Source: Gambelia wislizenii (taxonomy: Eukaryota; Chordata; Lepidosauria; Squamata; Crotaphytidae). From it: a DNA stretch of 64,000 nucleotides. Shown piece after piece: positions 11,130 to 22,329 of this stretch. Position 1 is the stretch's first letter, and every line of letters starts with the position of its first letter. Position numbers and translations under genes: made by a program. The stretch lies in assembly GCA_030847615.1 (NCBI GenBank), contig JAUMIR010000001.1, positions 86,601,501 through 86,665,500 of the forward strand, read 5' to 3'. The notes beneath the pieces were generated by a model. That model saw only the letters and a list, made by a program, of their open reading frames with translations. It ran no database searches and had not been told where the DNA came from.

Positions 11130-12660
11130 AAGTTAGAATATATGTGAAAACTCTGGTTTGGAAGAGTAGCTTTAGTTAAAATGAAAATATTACCTAAACT
11201 AAATTTTTTGTTTAGAATGTTACCAATAAAAATATCAGAAGTAGAACTGTAAAAATGGCAAAATATGTTGAATAAATATTGTAATGGAGGGAAAAAGACA
11301 AGATTAAATAAATTATTTTGGTATATATCACAGAAGAAGGGAGGACTTCGCCTTCCAAAAATAAAAGGATATTATGAAGCTAATCAATTGAGATATGTTA
11401 TAGAAGGAATTGTTGGACAGGGGGATTTAGAATGGTTAAAGACAGAAACAGGGAGAATAGAAAAGAGAATATGGAACATATTTTTTGGTAATTTTACAAA
11501 AAAGGAAATTAAAGGTATTGAGAACCCATTTTTGCAAAAAATATGGGAAATATGGTATAAATATAAGAGAGAATTTTTGCCTACTGATTCAGTATTAACA
11601 CTGAATTCCCAAATAATTTGAAGGAAAAAATGGGAAAGGAATTAAAGAAAAGAGGACTAGACAAAATAGAGGGATGGATAGGATGGATGAATGAGAAAGG
11701 GAGTATAAGAGAGAAATTAGGTGGAATGAAAATTTCATGGTTTAATTGTATACAGTTAGAACAATGGATTAAAAATTGGAAAAAGAATTATAAAGAAACA
11801 AGGGAATTTACAAAATTTGAAAATTTGGTGAAAAAAGGTGAAAAGAGGGATGATAATGAAAGTTTGAAAGGTATTACAAGTGAATTGTATAAAATATTGA
11901 TAAAAAATAAGGATAAAAAAGATAAAGGGGAATATTTAAGGAGACTATGGGAGGAAGATTTGAAACAAAAAATTGGAGATCGTGAATGGGATATTTGGAA
12001 ACAAAGACATCTAAAAAATATGTCGATATGGATAAAAGAAAATTACTATAAAATAATATGGAGATGGTATTTAACACCAGCAAGATTGCATAATATAGAC
12101 AAGAATAACACTAAATATTGTTGGAGAGGTTGTCAAGAAACAGGTACATAAATGCATATGTGGTTGAATTGTAAATTTGTACAGCAGTTTTGGGAAATGG
12201 TTTTTATAGAAATAGAGAATATTCTGAATAGAAATATAGAAAGGAAACCGAATATAGCATTGATGTCAATTTATAATGAAGAGAATGGGAACAAAGCAGA
12301 AAAGGATTTAATAACAAATTTATTAACGGCAGCAAGATTAATTATAGCAAGATATTGAAAAAGGCAAATAAATGTACAAGTGGAGGAGTGGTATAAAGAA
12401 GTTTGGAAAATGGCAATAAATGATAAGTTAACATGTAGAATTAAAGTAAGAAGAGGAAGTTGGAAAGAAAGTGATTTTGATAAAATTTGGAAAGTATTTA
12501 TTAAAAAAGTATTACAGACAAAAGATGGGAGGTTACCTCCACGGGGAGAAATGAGATTCTGGAAAGATTAGGTAAGGGATAATGGCTCCGGTGAAGGGGA
12601 ACAATGAGGTGGGGGGGGGAGGGGAAGTAATATTCATGAAAAGAATTATAGTAAAGAATC
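11130..12660 (+). mobile_element. 5'-truncated L1 LINE (ORF2 C-terminus and 3' UTR)
   Basis: Translation in the plus direction gives the C-terminal third of an L1 ORF2 protein, split into about four open pieces by stops and small indels. Marks of the family are KMKILPKLNFLFRMLP, then SQKKGGLRLPKIKGYYEANQ (the conserved GGLGLPN-LYY segment), a lysine-rich stretch with many W residues, and a Cys-containing WRGCQETGT segment near the end. The ORF ends at 12571, followed by about 90 bp of 3' UTR with a G-run. The endonuclease and polymerase domains are absent. The base composition is strongly A-rich, as usual for L1 sense strands. The next element begins in its 3' UTR at 12681. Confidence 0.85.
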
Positions 12661-12680
12661 TATGTTAACGTTCAAAATTA

Positions 12681-14356
12681 CAGTTGTCCCTCCACATTCG
12701 CGAACTTGACATTCGCGGTTTTGATTATTCACGGTTTTGGTAGGGCCCGCCGGCCCCCCCAAAAAACTGCGACATGGGGCCTCCGGAGGCCCTGTGAAAA
12801 CCCTGCGAGGGAGCGGGGAAGGCCAGGGAGGCCTCTGCGGGGACTTGCAAGGCCCCGCGAAGGCCTTGGGAGGGAGGGGGGAGGACCGGAGAGGCCTCTG
12901 TGGGGCCTTGCAAGGCCCCGTGAAGGCCTTGGGAGGGAGGGGGGACAGCCAGGGAGGCCTCCGGAGGGCCTTGAAAGGCCCTGCGAAGGCCTTGAGTGGG
13001 AGTGGGAGGGCTAGGGAGGCCTCCGCGGGACCTTGCAAGGCCCCGCAAAGACCTTGGGTGGGAGGGAGGATGGCCAGGGAGGCCGGGGGAGGACCGGAGG
13101 ACCGGAGAGGCCAGGGAGGCCAGGTGGGAGGGGGGACGGCCAGGGAGGCCGGGGGGAGGACCAGAGGACCGGAGAGGCCTCCACGGGGTCTTGCAAGGCC
13201 CCACGAAGGCCTTCGGAGGGAGGGGGGATGGCCAGGGAGTCCTCCGTGGGGCCTTGCAAGGCCCCGCAAAGGCCTTGGGAGGGAGGAGGAAGGACCGGAG
13301 AGGCCCCCACGGGGCCTTGCAAGGCCCCGCGAAGGCCTTGGGTGGGAGTGGAGGGGACCGGAGAGGCCTCTGCGGGGCCTTGCAAGGCCCCACAAAGTCC
13401 TTGGGAGGGAGGGGGGACGACCAGGGAGGCCTCCGCGGGGCCTTGGAAGGCCCCGCGAAGGCCTTGAGTGGGAGTGGGAGGGCCAGGGAGGCCTCTGCGG
13501 GACCTTGCAAGGCCCCGCGAAGGCCTTGGGTGGGAGGGGGACGGCCAGGGAGGCTGGGGGGAGGACCAGAAACCGGAGAGGCCTCCACAGGGTCTTGCAA
13601 GGCCCCACGAAGGCCTTGGGAGGGAGGGGGGACGACCGGAGGATGACTTGAAAGGCCCCGCGAAGGCCTTGAGTGGGAGGCGGGAGGGCCAGGGAGGCCT
13701 CCGCAGGACCTTGCAAGGCCCCGCGAAGGCCTTGGGTGGGTGGGTGGGACGGCCAGGGAGGCCGGGGGGAGGACCAGAAGACCGGAGAGGCCTCCATGGG
13801 GTCTTGCAAGGCCCCACGAAGGCCTTGGGAGGAGGGGGGACGACCGGAGGACGACTTGAAAGGCCCCGCGAAGGCCTTGAGTGGGGGGGAGGACCAGGGA
13901 AGCCTCCGCAGGACCTTGCAAGGCCCCGCGAAGGCCTTGGGTGGGGGGGGACAGCCAGGGAGGCCGGGGGGAGGACCAGAGAGGCCTCCGCGGGGTCTTG
14001 CAAGGACCCGCAAAGGCCTTGGGAGGGAGGGGGAGGACCGGAGAGGCCTCCATGGGGCCTTGCAAGGCCCCGCGAAGGCCTTGGGTGGGAGTGGAGGGGA
14101 CCGGAGAGGCCTCCGCGGGGCCTTGCAAGGCCCCGCGAAGTCCTTGGGAGGGAGGGGGGATGGCCAGGGTGGCCTCTGCGGGCCTTGCAAGGCCCCGTGA
14201 AGGCCTTGGGAGGGAGGGGTATGACCGGAGAGCCCTCCGCCGGACCTTGCAAGGCCCCGCGAAGGCTTTGGGTGGGAGGGGGGATGACCGGAGAGGCCTC
14301 CCCGGGGCCTTGCAAGGCCCTGCGAAGGCCTTGGGAGGGAGGGGGGAGGGCCAGGG
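12681..14356. mobile_element. Tigger-like element filled with a 63-bp GC-rich minisatellite
   Basis: The left end follows a TA and reads CAGTTGTCCCTCCACATTCG, then ...GACATTCGCGGTTTTGATTA, the same as the complete element at 56146-57723. From about 12765 the interior is a tandem array with a 63-bp unit, including CCTTGCAAGGCCCCGCGAAG and CCTTGGGAGGGAGG. There are about 24 copies, with some insertions and deletions. Because 63 is a multiple of three and the unit lacks stops, long proline/arginine-rich open frames run through both strands; they are not genes. The right terminal repeat is missing: the array stops at GGCCAGGG and is fused to Penelope sequence at 14357. Confidence 0.85.
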
Positions 14357-15511
14357 AATAAGTACAATGTCTACATGGATGGCCTCTTGTGGCTGTTGCT
14401 GATGATAGAATGTTGGGATAGGTATGTTCATGGGTTCTGAAATCCCTTCTTATTAATATGTCACAAATGCTATGAGTTCTCTTAAAGAAATAAGGGGCTT
14501 TTCCTGGCACCCATGTATGTCCTGCAGGTGTGCCAATATTTTCTGATACTACTATGCAGTTTTTGGGTTATACTGTCATAAGTCAAACTGCAAGTTTATT
14601 CTGGAATTAGTTTTCTTTCCTGTTTTTTTGAAAAGATGAACATCTCTCCTCAGTCCTGTTGAAAGTGTTGTTAATGACAGACTCTGGATAGCTTCTGTCC
14701 TGTAGCTGGCAGATGAGTAACCTTCATTCATCTAAAAAGTCTTCCTTCCTTGTACAGTTTCTTTTAATTCTCAAGAACTGACTGTATGGTAGATTATTTC
14801 TCAAATTTAGGTTGTGAACTATCTAACCTTAGATTAATATTTTCGTCAGTTGGTTTTCTATAGAGAGAGGTGCATAGTTTTGTTCCCTCTTTCTTAATTG
14901 TAATGTCCAAAAAGTGGATCAAATCAGAGTATCAAACTGAATGTTGTTATTCATAGAATTGACGCACCTGAAAAATTCTTTCAAAATCTCTTGACTTTTT
15001 TTTGGGGTGGGTCAATTGTAAACAACAACACTCAGTTGCAGAACATTTCAACCTTCCTGGACATACAGTAAGGGATTTACAGGTCCTTGAACATGGAAAT
15101 TACAAAGGAAGACTAGAAAGAGAAACAGCTGAATTGAATTATATCCACAAATTCCAATCCATTAGCCATGGTATGAACAAAGACAGTGGCTTCATAGCAC
15201 ACTACATATATTAATACAAGAGTCCTTGTTACTGCACATATAACAAAAGAAATATTCTCAGAGTTTAGAACTCTGGGAAACTGACTTTTGGTAAGCAGAT
15301 TTATTGCTTTCTCACATCAACACAGACTGACCACTGCAAAGATCTGAAAGACTTGTATTACCATGCCCAGCCATTTGTAAGTTTAGTTCAAGGGACATGA
15401 TTTACATCTTTTTGGATTCTATTACAGTCTACCCCACTCACACAAGTGTATAAATATGCTTTATATCTCAGGCCTTAATCCCACTTGGTACTGCATCTAA
15501 AGAAGTGGGTT
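14357..15511. mobile_element. Penelope-like retroelement with inverted RT part
   Basis: On the minus strand, from about 14960 to 14357, the translation shows a Penelope-type reverse-transcriptase end and linker: HFLDITIKKEGTK, SLYRKPTDENINLRLD, then THSICDILIRRDF and a GHPCRHC cysteine motif. On the plus strand, 15008-15214 gives the end of a GIY-YIG endonuclease: SVAEHFNLPGHTV, ERETAELNYIHKFQ. It is followed by a 3' region ending in ATCTAAAGAAGTGGGTTTAT. In an intact Penelope the order is RT then endonuclease on one strand, so the 5' part is inverted. Stops break both parts. The left side is cut by the minisatellite element, and a solo LTR sits on the right. Confidence 0.8.
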
Positions 15512-15517
15512 TATATC

Positions 15518-15942
15518 TGTCAGGACCCTGGCATGGATACTGTATAGCCAGCTAGCTTTTTGTGTGCATTGCTTGTTAGGCCTAGCCAGCATGTCAGGAC
15601 CTGACATGAGCAAGAGGCCTGCTGCGATTAGAAGTAGTTCTCACTCTACTAGATTGCTCATGCTGTACTATGGCTTGCTCTGCCAGACATCCAAGGTCAC
15701 ATAAGCAATTATGTTATGGGGACGAGTATGAGATGTCTACAATGGAATGTTCCCGTGTTAGCATTGCAGGTGTGTGTTTAAGTGAAACTTATCAGTTCCT
15801 CTCTCTGATACTAACCGCTCTGAGAATTCTGCTTCAGAACTGTCTTTGACTATGGACCTGAATGCTCTAAGTCCTGCTGTAATAAACCATTTTTGATCAG
15901 TGGAAATTGTCTCAGTGCCTGAGTATTGACAGAGTCATCACA
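15518..15942 (+). mobile_element. Solo LTR with 5-bp target duplication
   Basis: A 425-bp block starts TGTCAGGACC and ends GTCATCACA, flanked by the perfect 5-bp direct repeat ATATC (15513-15517 and 15943-15947). An AATAAA polyadenylation signal lies about 60 bp before the right end. TG...CA ends plus a 5-bp duplication are the marks of an LTR retrotransposon or endogenous retrovirus. No internal coding sequence remains, so it is a recombination-derived solo LTR. The orientation follows the AATAAA position. Confidence 0.85.
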
Positions 15943-15947
15943 ATATC

Positions 15948-16498
15948 AATGAAAGCTCATGCTAAAATAAAAACCAGACAGTCTAAGGTACTGCCATGTT
16001 TCTTTTTTTCCCTCTTCCCTTCCCCCTTTTTAAAAAAACCTTGTGGCAAGAATCTTCAGTTATCTGAACAAGAGGCTCCTGGCTTGGGTCCTGACAGTAT
16101 AGAAAATGAAGCGTTTGTTGGAGTAATAATCATGTTGAAAATGTTGTATAAAAACAGTATTTGGTTTAGGCAGCAGCTCATGTGTCAGATTTGAAAAGGA
16201 CTGAGGTGTACAGAGCTGTTTCTGGCTGGTCTCGCTGATCAAGTAAAATTTTTTAGTCACCGGACTCCTTTCTTGTCAAACTACCATATGTATCCCCTGT
16301 AGGCAAACTTCCTGTTGGCATCTGCCGAAGAAAAGGACAGTGGAGAACATGCTGGCTATCGCACCTCTGCAGTGGTGACCAAGCCTGCCTACTGCCTGCT
16401 TTTCTTGCTCATGAGCAGGAAAGACTGCCATATGAGATTGCCTGTTTGGCTCTACATTAACAAAGCACTTTGGGTGCCTTGACCCTGTGACCATTCAC
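15948..16498 (+). other. Intronic sequence, nothing recognised
   Basis: There are T-rich and A-rich stretches but no coding or repeat signature that I can assign. Confidence 0.35.
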
Positions 16499-16692
16499 AC
16501 GACACAGTTATAGTGCTATGATTCTGCTTTAACCTCTATGGTTTAATCTTGTGGAATTCTGGGATTAGAAGTTCAGGGAGTGGCATTTAAATCCTTAGCC
16601 ACAGAGCTCCAGTGCCGTACCAGACTCCAAACCCCAAGATTCCATAAGATGTTGCCATGATAGTGAAAGTGGTTTAACTGTTAGTTCTGTGA
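16499..16692. mobile_element. Decayed palindromic MITE
   Basis: The ends ACACAGTTATAGTGCTATGA and the complement of CACAGAACTAACAGTTAAAC are loosely inverted. Between them, GGAATTCTGGGATTAGAAG and CCCAAGATTCC form a degraded foldback. The layout resembles the element at 5711-5919 (both carry ATTCTGGGATT-type cores) but is more diverged. Confidence 0.5.
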
Positions 16693-17694
16693 AAGGTCCC
16701 ATGTAGCTGCCAAGCAGTCTTCAGCCTTCCACCCAGCTTTAGAGTTGGGGAGGTCGTAGGGATCATAATATAAAAGCCTGGCTCCAGTCTGTTTCTGCAA
16801 CTTCACTGTTAAGTGTGACACCACACTTGCGATGAGTGGGTTTGTTAAATTTTGTGGAGGAATAGGACAGATATTTTTCAAAATTAGGAAACTGGGGAGA
16901 TAAAATTGCAACATGGGGAAAAGGAACATAGAGGTTTTCAGACTACTTTTGAGGAGTTTTTACCTTCCAGCCATGTTCCTAGACAAAGATATAAAACACT
17001 GAATCATCAGGTAAAGTTCCCTCTTCAGCTCTCTGCTCGAGGTTTGATTTTATCACGAGATGTCTGTCTCTGGATCTGCTGTATTGCATTTTGGTGCAGG
17101 TAACTTTTAAAAATATTTTTCACTTAAGGTGGAAGTAAATGCTTCCTTATGAAAGTGCTTTTGAAATATTAATGTTGCACCACAAAAGGAATAAGTTGTG
17201 GTTCACTTAAAAATATGGAGTTAAGTTTTCCTATTGTAATGGTTAGTCAGTATTGATGGAAGTAGTTTATTTTTGCTGGGCTATTGAATTAAGCTTTACA
17301 AGCTGGTCTCCTAAAATAGCACAGTTGTCTGAGTGTGCTGAACCTCCTTCAAGGTGATGTTGATTTGTAAGGCCCTAATGGTTAGTAGTCAAGTGTTTGT
17401 GGAGCTACTCTCATGGTATATACTAGACTGGCTTTTTATGTCTTTGGAAGGGTTCCTACTTGTTGTCCTACCTATGGGAAATGCTCAGAGAGCAGTGACC
17501 CAAGCAAGGGCCTTTCTTGTTATCCTCTTAGCAGGTGCAGCAGGCATCTTCAGTGGCTCAGTTTTTTCAGCTCCTCAGTATGTACCTCTCCAGTCAGGCC
17601 TTTGGGTGCTTTGTTTATTGGAGACCAAGAAAAAAAGTTGTGATGCTATTGTGTTTTGTTGTGTTTTTATTTTTATTTTTTGTTAATGTAAAGC
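16693..17694 (+). other. Intronic sequence, nothing recognised
   Basis: Short open frames at 17.35-17.69 kb encode hydrophobic peptides but show no family similarity. No RNA gene is seen. A T-rich run precedes the MITE at 17697. Confidence 0.35.
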
Positions 17695-17696
17695 TA

Positions 17697-18183
17697 CAGG
17701 AGCACGTGCACATCTGCTGATTCACCACCCATCGATTCAGTTATCCGTGGATGGCAACAGCAGGGGGTGGTGGATGGGGGAGGAGGAGAGATCGCTCCCT
17801 GATATTGCTCCTGGGCCGAAATGGTGATGCAGGGGCAAAGGGGGAGGAGAGATCTGTCTCCCTTCTCCCTTTGCCCCCAGGATTGCTGCTTGGGATCACT
17901 CCCAGGGCGGAAATGACAACACGTGGGCGAAGGGAGAGGAGGAGAGATCTCTCTCCCTTTGCCCCTGGGATTGCTATGCAGGATTGCTCTGGGGCTGAAA
18001 TGGCGATGCGGGGGGAGGGAGAGGAGGAGAGATCTCCCTCACTCCTCCTTTTGCCCTAGGATCGTTGCCCAGGATTGCTCCCAGGGCGGAAATGGTGACG
18101 GGGGGTTTATTATTATCTGCGAATTTCATTATCCATGGGGGGGGGGCTGGAACCAATCCCCCATGGATACGGGGGTCCTACTA
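17697..18183. mobile_element. TA-flanked Tigger-like element with GC-rich tandem core
   Basis: The element begins CAGGAGCACG, ends GGTCCTACTA, and is flanked by TA on both sides. Its left end (CTGCTGATTCACC, then GATTCAGTTATCC) matches the reverse complement of the right end of the element at 49562-50285. The core has about four diverged units of roughly 100 bp containing GGCGAAATGG-like and GAGGAGAGATCTC motifs. It is a non-autonomous member of the family that also carries the minisatellites at 12.7 and 56.1 kb. Confidence 0.75.
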
Positions 18184-18185
18184 TA

Positions 18186-18703
18186 CTTCTGAATTTATTC
18201 TGATGATCAGTAGATAAATCTACGTAAGTAAATACTCTGCTTCTCACAACCAGTGAGGTTAATGGGAAAAGATGGAGAAAGATAAAAGATAAAATGGAGA
18301 AAGATAATAGGAATTGTCCACCAACATCTGAAGGTACATAGTTTTCTCATCTGTTCTGTAAGTGGCCTTCTGTCAAAAATAATTTATATTCAGTATTGTG
18401 TTTTTGTTTAAAAAAGGGAAAATATCTTTTATGTTGGTAATTCATGAATCTGAATTGTTGAACTAGTATATGCGTTTCCAAGCTTTTAAAGACAAAAGTT
18501 AACTACTGAAAATTGGTGTGCAAGAAGATATGTAAAAGCTGGATGAATGGGATGTAGAATATGTTGAGTAGGGAGAATGACTCTCTTGTGGTCTGAACTC
18601 TGAAAAGGGTAAACTTTTCAGGCATACTTTGGAGGAGAAATAACTTTACTAGTGTCAGAAGGTATTCAATTTTAAAACTGAAATGAGAACATTTTAGGAT
18701 TGT
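18186..18703 (+). other. Intronic sequence, nothing recognised
   Basis: A/T-rich sequence with a small duplication of GAGAAAGATAA at about 18.27-18.31 kb and no other signature. Confidence 0.35.
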
Positions 18704-18783
18704 GGTACAATCAGCCCTCCCCATCCATGGGTTCTTCACCCACAGATTCAACAACCACAGTTCAAAAATATTGAGGGGGGGGA
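18704..18783. mobile_element. Fragment of a Tigger-like element end
   Basis: The sequence ACAATCAGCCCTCCCCATCC, followed by ATGGGTTCTTCACCCACAG and TCAAAAATATTG, is a typical Tigger-type terminal region. Only one end is present; DIRS sequence follows. Confidence 0.6.
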
Positions 18784-20017
18784 TTGCAAAAAGCAAACCT
18801 TGCTGCTCAGTCCTTGCCATCCTGAGGCCCTTAGTGATTCCCGTAGCCTCTTCTGGTGGAACAGATTCAGGAACAGGAGCCATTCGTAGTGGTCTCCATA
18901 GAATCCAGTCGCTTGTCTGTCTAAGTAGAACCTCCAGGGTGTGATCTAGTGAGCTGGGACTCTCCATAGATTGTAAATGTCAGTACTGTATCCAAAAGAG
19001 AGATTATTGAATCTTTTCCAAGGGTGCTACAGAGATCAGAGATTGCTCAAGATGGTCTCTTCCATCTCCCCAACCTGTGAGGATCTCGCTCTTCCTCTGT
19101 CATCTTGTCCATCAGCTTGAATGTTGTTCAAGGTTCAGCTTGGAATCTGCCAGCTCTTGAGGACTGGGGTCATCTCCATCAAGATCCTGTAGTCCTTTGT
19201 TGAGATCTCCACCATGCGTTGGTACTATTATGAATCCGAGTGCCATTGGTACGAGCGTAATTTTGGCTAATACAGCCATAGGGATCCGGAGAGGTACAGA
19301 GCCTATAGGATTCAGTTTCTGTACTATTGGTACAGATGCTCTCCATCCCTGGAATTCACGTATGAGGAGTTTGAGGAGAACTGGTATCATTCCAGGTAAT
19401 TCAGTCCCCACTACCATTGCCATGGAAGATATCATAGATCAGAATCTGCCTCAGTACTGTCTGCCTCGGTACCAAGCAGGGCATGGTCTTCATCTTCCCT
19501 GCCAGAATGATGGGAGCTGGAATTGGGTTTGACACTAGCTGAGTCCCCTGCTCATCACATACCTCCAGCTGTGCTTCTTCAGTTCTGACCATCTGTACCA
19601 TCTCTGAAGCATAGAATGACACCGTTTCCTTCTGCTTTGATGGTCCATAGGGGCAAGAGGTTCATAGGAATCATCAGAGTCTGAGGAGTCGAATTCAGAG
19701 TCTTCATCTGTCTCTTTTGGGCTTTCCCCTATGTGTTGACTTCTGATGGTTCTGGTAAGCATGATCTGGACTCACCAACCTATGATGTCAGGACTTTTGT
19801 ACACCAGACATGGAAGATGGCAAGGGCCTTGGACTTGGAAATGAAGCAGCAAGAGACTGAGCCATCTGATCCTCTATACAGATGGATTCCAGTGAAGGTG
19901 CCAATGCCAGCATTGAGTCCTCTGCTACTGTCCCTTCTGAAAGTGGCATGGAAGTCCTGGACCATGCGATCATTAATACAGTCCACTTCTAAAAGATAGA
20001 TGGGTTGTATTGTGTTG

Positions 20018-20736
20018 TCAGAGTGAGATTGGCTTGGCTTTTTACATCATCCTTGTTAAGGAAAATGCAACATGGGACATACAGTGAAAGAAATAAAATA
20101 TGTATGTGAAAGTCACAATGACTAAGCAAGAGCAATTATGAAGCTACAAAGGTGAAACTGCTAATGTAATCTAGAAGTCCTGAGAGCCAAGGACAGAGGT
20201 ACTGAATGCAGAATGGAAACACCTGAGAATCATTAAGTGTACAAGGTGAAATGTTGAAATACATGGGTTGGTCTTAAGCATGGGTGGAACTACATGGACC
20301 AATCAGAATGGAAGTACACACCCACTGGGTGGAAACTAACTAGTGGGTGGTGATAAACAATGGCTATAAAATTGCAATGTTTGCCAATGTATTGTTTGTT
20401 GAGTAGAGGTGGAGTAGTTTGGAGATATTGTGGAGTAGTGTGTAGAGATTGTGGTTTGTTGACCATATAGTATATTTATATAGCAGAATAAAGTAGGTTT
20501 TATATAAAACTACTGAGTTGCCTGAGTGAATCCTGGAGACGTTTTGGAGACACCTGGAGAAGGGTGAGAAGGCTTGGAGAGTTTGTCAGGATCTTCAGCC
20601 TATTCTCTGAAACTCTGCTGCTTTGGAGGAAAGCATTAACCACTGATCTCAGCTGGTCGGCTCTGCTGCATAACAAGGTGGTGAGTTTGAGCCAGAGGTG
20701 AAGAGCTACAACTCCCATCTATGATCTTCATAGATG
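20018..20736 (+). mobile_element. LTR-like insertion within DIRS copy A gag
   Basis: The gag reading KKIDGLY stops here and resumes as VVHSKSLQKRH at about 20737. Copy D shows these two segments close together (KKIDRLYRV, then VVEASQNWKQH), so about 0.7 kb has been inserted, with loss of about 50 bp of gag. The insert starts TGTTGTCAGAG and has a TATA box in GGCTATAAAATTGC (about 20364). An AATAAAG polyadenylation signal lies near 20487. These are LTR features. I could not define a clean target duplication or a CA end. Confidence 0.5.
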
Positions 20737-21280
20737 TGGTCCACTCCAAGTCCCTTCAGAAGAGGCACACAACACCTGCAGACAAAGAGGGCAAGAAACT
20801 TGACACCATGGCACATAAGTTCAACATGACTGCTCCCCTCTCATTTAGAATTGCCAAATACAAAGCTTGCATGGGGACTTATCAGCAGCTCCTGTGGGAG
20901 AAAAATGTCCCCATTCTCTGACAAGCTTCCCGAGGAGGACAGATGGTTGGCTGCAATCCTTCATGCTGAGGCCCACAGCTTGGTTGCCCAGCAAATAAAT
21001 ACGGCGAGGTACACTGCCTACTGCAGTGGCAAGACATTGGCAGGAGCCATTGTGTTACTTAGGCATACATGGCTATGGTCATCGGTACTTTCCCACAAGG
21101 CCAGATCAACTATTGAGGACTTTCCATTCCATGAGGGTGGGCTCTTTAATGTGGAAATGGATTATAAGCTTGAGCTCATGCATAAAATGCATACTACAGC
21201 TTGCGTTTGGCTTCCATTCACATGCTCAGCTGTCATCTTAATCATGTTCTGCTTGGCCCAGGTAATCAATTAGCTCAGTA
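20737..21280 (+). pseudogene. DIRS copy A gag remnant
   Basis: Two overlapping open stretches, separated by a frameshift near 20915, carry DIRS gag-like sequence. KEGKKLDTMAHKF corresponds to PEGRKLNIMG in copy D. Further on are DRWLAAILHAEAHSLVAQQ and RSTIEDFPFHEGGLF. These matches place it as the conserved C-terminal gag domain. No catalytic residues are expected. The sequence cannot make a full product because of the frameshift and the upstream insertion. Confidence 0.65.
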
Positions 21281-21477
21281 AGATCTTGAGAACCCAGAGC
21301 AGCTTCTCTCCCCTCCTTGTTGTCTCAGAAGACCTCCTCACCTGCCAGGTACTGGCTGCAGACTTACAAGAAAAGACCTCAAGCCAGCCCTCTTCTCACA
21401 CCCACTCCACTCTTCCACAACAGGCTCCAGCATCGTGCCTAGGCTGCTGTAACTATGGACCCCTGGATTCTTGACAT

Positions 21478-22241
21478 CCAGACATGAAGATTGACAAAGA
21501 GATCGATCACAGATTAGCAAAGGCATATAGTGCATTTGGAAGGCTTCACAAAAGAGTCTGGAGTAATAAACACCTGAGGCAAAGCACAAAAATCAGTGTG
21601 TATAGAGCCATTGTACCATCTATTCTCCTTAATGGGTCTGAAACATGGGTCACCTATCACCACCACTTATGACTCCTAAAACACTTTCATCAGCACTGTA
21701 TATACACAATCCTAAATATACACTGGACTCACTATGTGACGAATGTTGCTGTCCTTGAGCAAGCAAGGATGACCAGCATTGAGGCCATGATATTGAGAAC
21801 ACAGCTGCGCTAGGCAGGGCACGTTTCTAGGATGGAGGACCATCGCCTCCCCAAAATAGTACTCTGCGGTGAACACGCCACGGGTCAGCATAAGAGGGGC
21901 GCTCCAAAAAAGCAATACAAGGACTCCCTGAAACAACATCTCAGGCACGGTCAAATTGATCACCAACAATGGTCCGCCCTTGCCTCACATTGGGAGGCAT
22001 GGAGACACACTATCTACAATGCTGCAGCCTTATTTGAGAACTCATGCCAAACAAGTCTTGAAGAGAAACGACAACGCAGAAAGAATCACAACCCAGAAAC
22101 ATCACCCAAGGAGACTGTGCTTTCTGCAACCGGACTTGTTTATCTCGGATTGGCCTTTTCAGTCATCAGTGTGCTTGCAGAAAGTGCGGGATGAGTCCTT
22201 CCTGAATCTTCGATTGTGAAGAAAAGCCAGAGAGAGAGAGA
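21478..22241 (+). mobile_element. LINE copy inserted in DIRS copy A
   Basis: This is the same LINE family as at 349-1165, here with all parts in one direction. The reading starts at KIDKEIDHRLAKAYSAFGRL and passes LNGSETWVTYHHH, MTSIEAMILRTQLR and GHVSRMEDHRLPKIVLCGEH. It continues through KRGAPKKQYKDSLKQHLRHG to a C-terminal Cys/His motif (FCNRTCLSRIGLFSHQ in the third frame) and a (GA)n tail at 22225-22241. One in-frame TAG interrupts it near 21811, along with a frameshift. It lacks the endonuclease and the polymerase core, so it is 5'-truncated. DIRS sequence resumes right after the tail. Confidence 0.8.
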
Positions 22242-22329
22242 GAGGAAGTACCTCCCATTGGAGGTAATTCACATCACTTCTCCTCCAATGCAATCACCTT
22301 CTCAAAGGTGCAATGGAACATGTCCCTAT

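Noticed and set aside
12765..14356. CRISPR array
   Set aside because: Unit-to-unit differences are scattered with no constant-repeat/variable-spacer pattern, and the context is a eukaryotic intron.
12646..14510. Proline/arginine-rich open frames of 300-570 codons on both strands
   Set aside because: They are translations of the 63-bp minisatellite in all frames, with no start context, splice signals or conserved protein. Openness in up to five frames at once is a repeat property.
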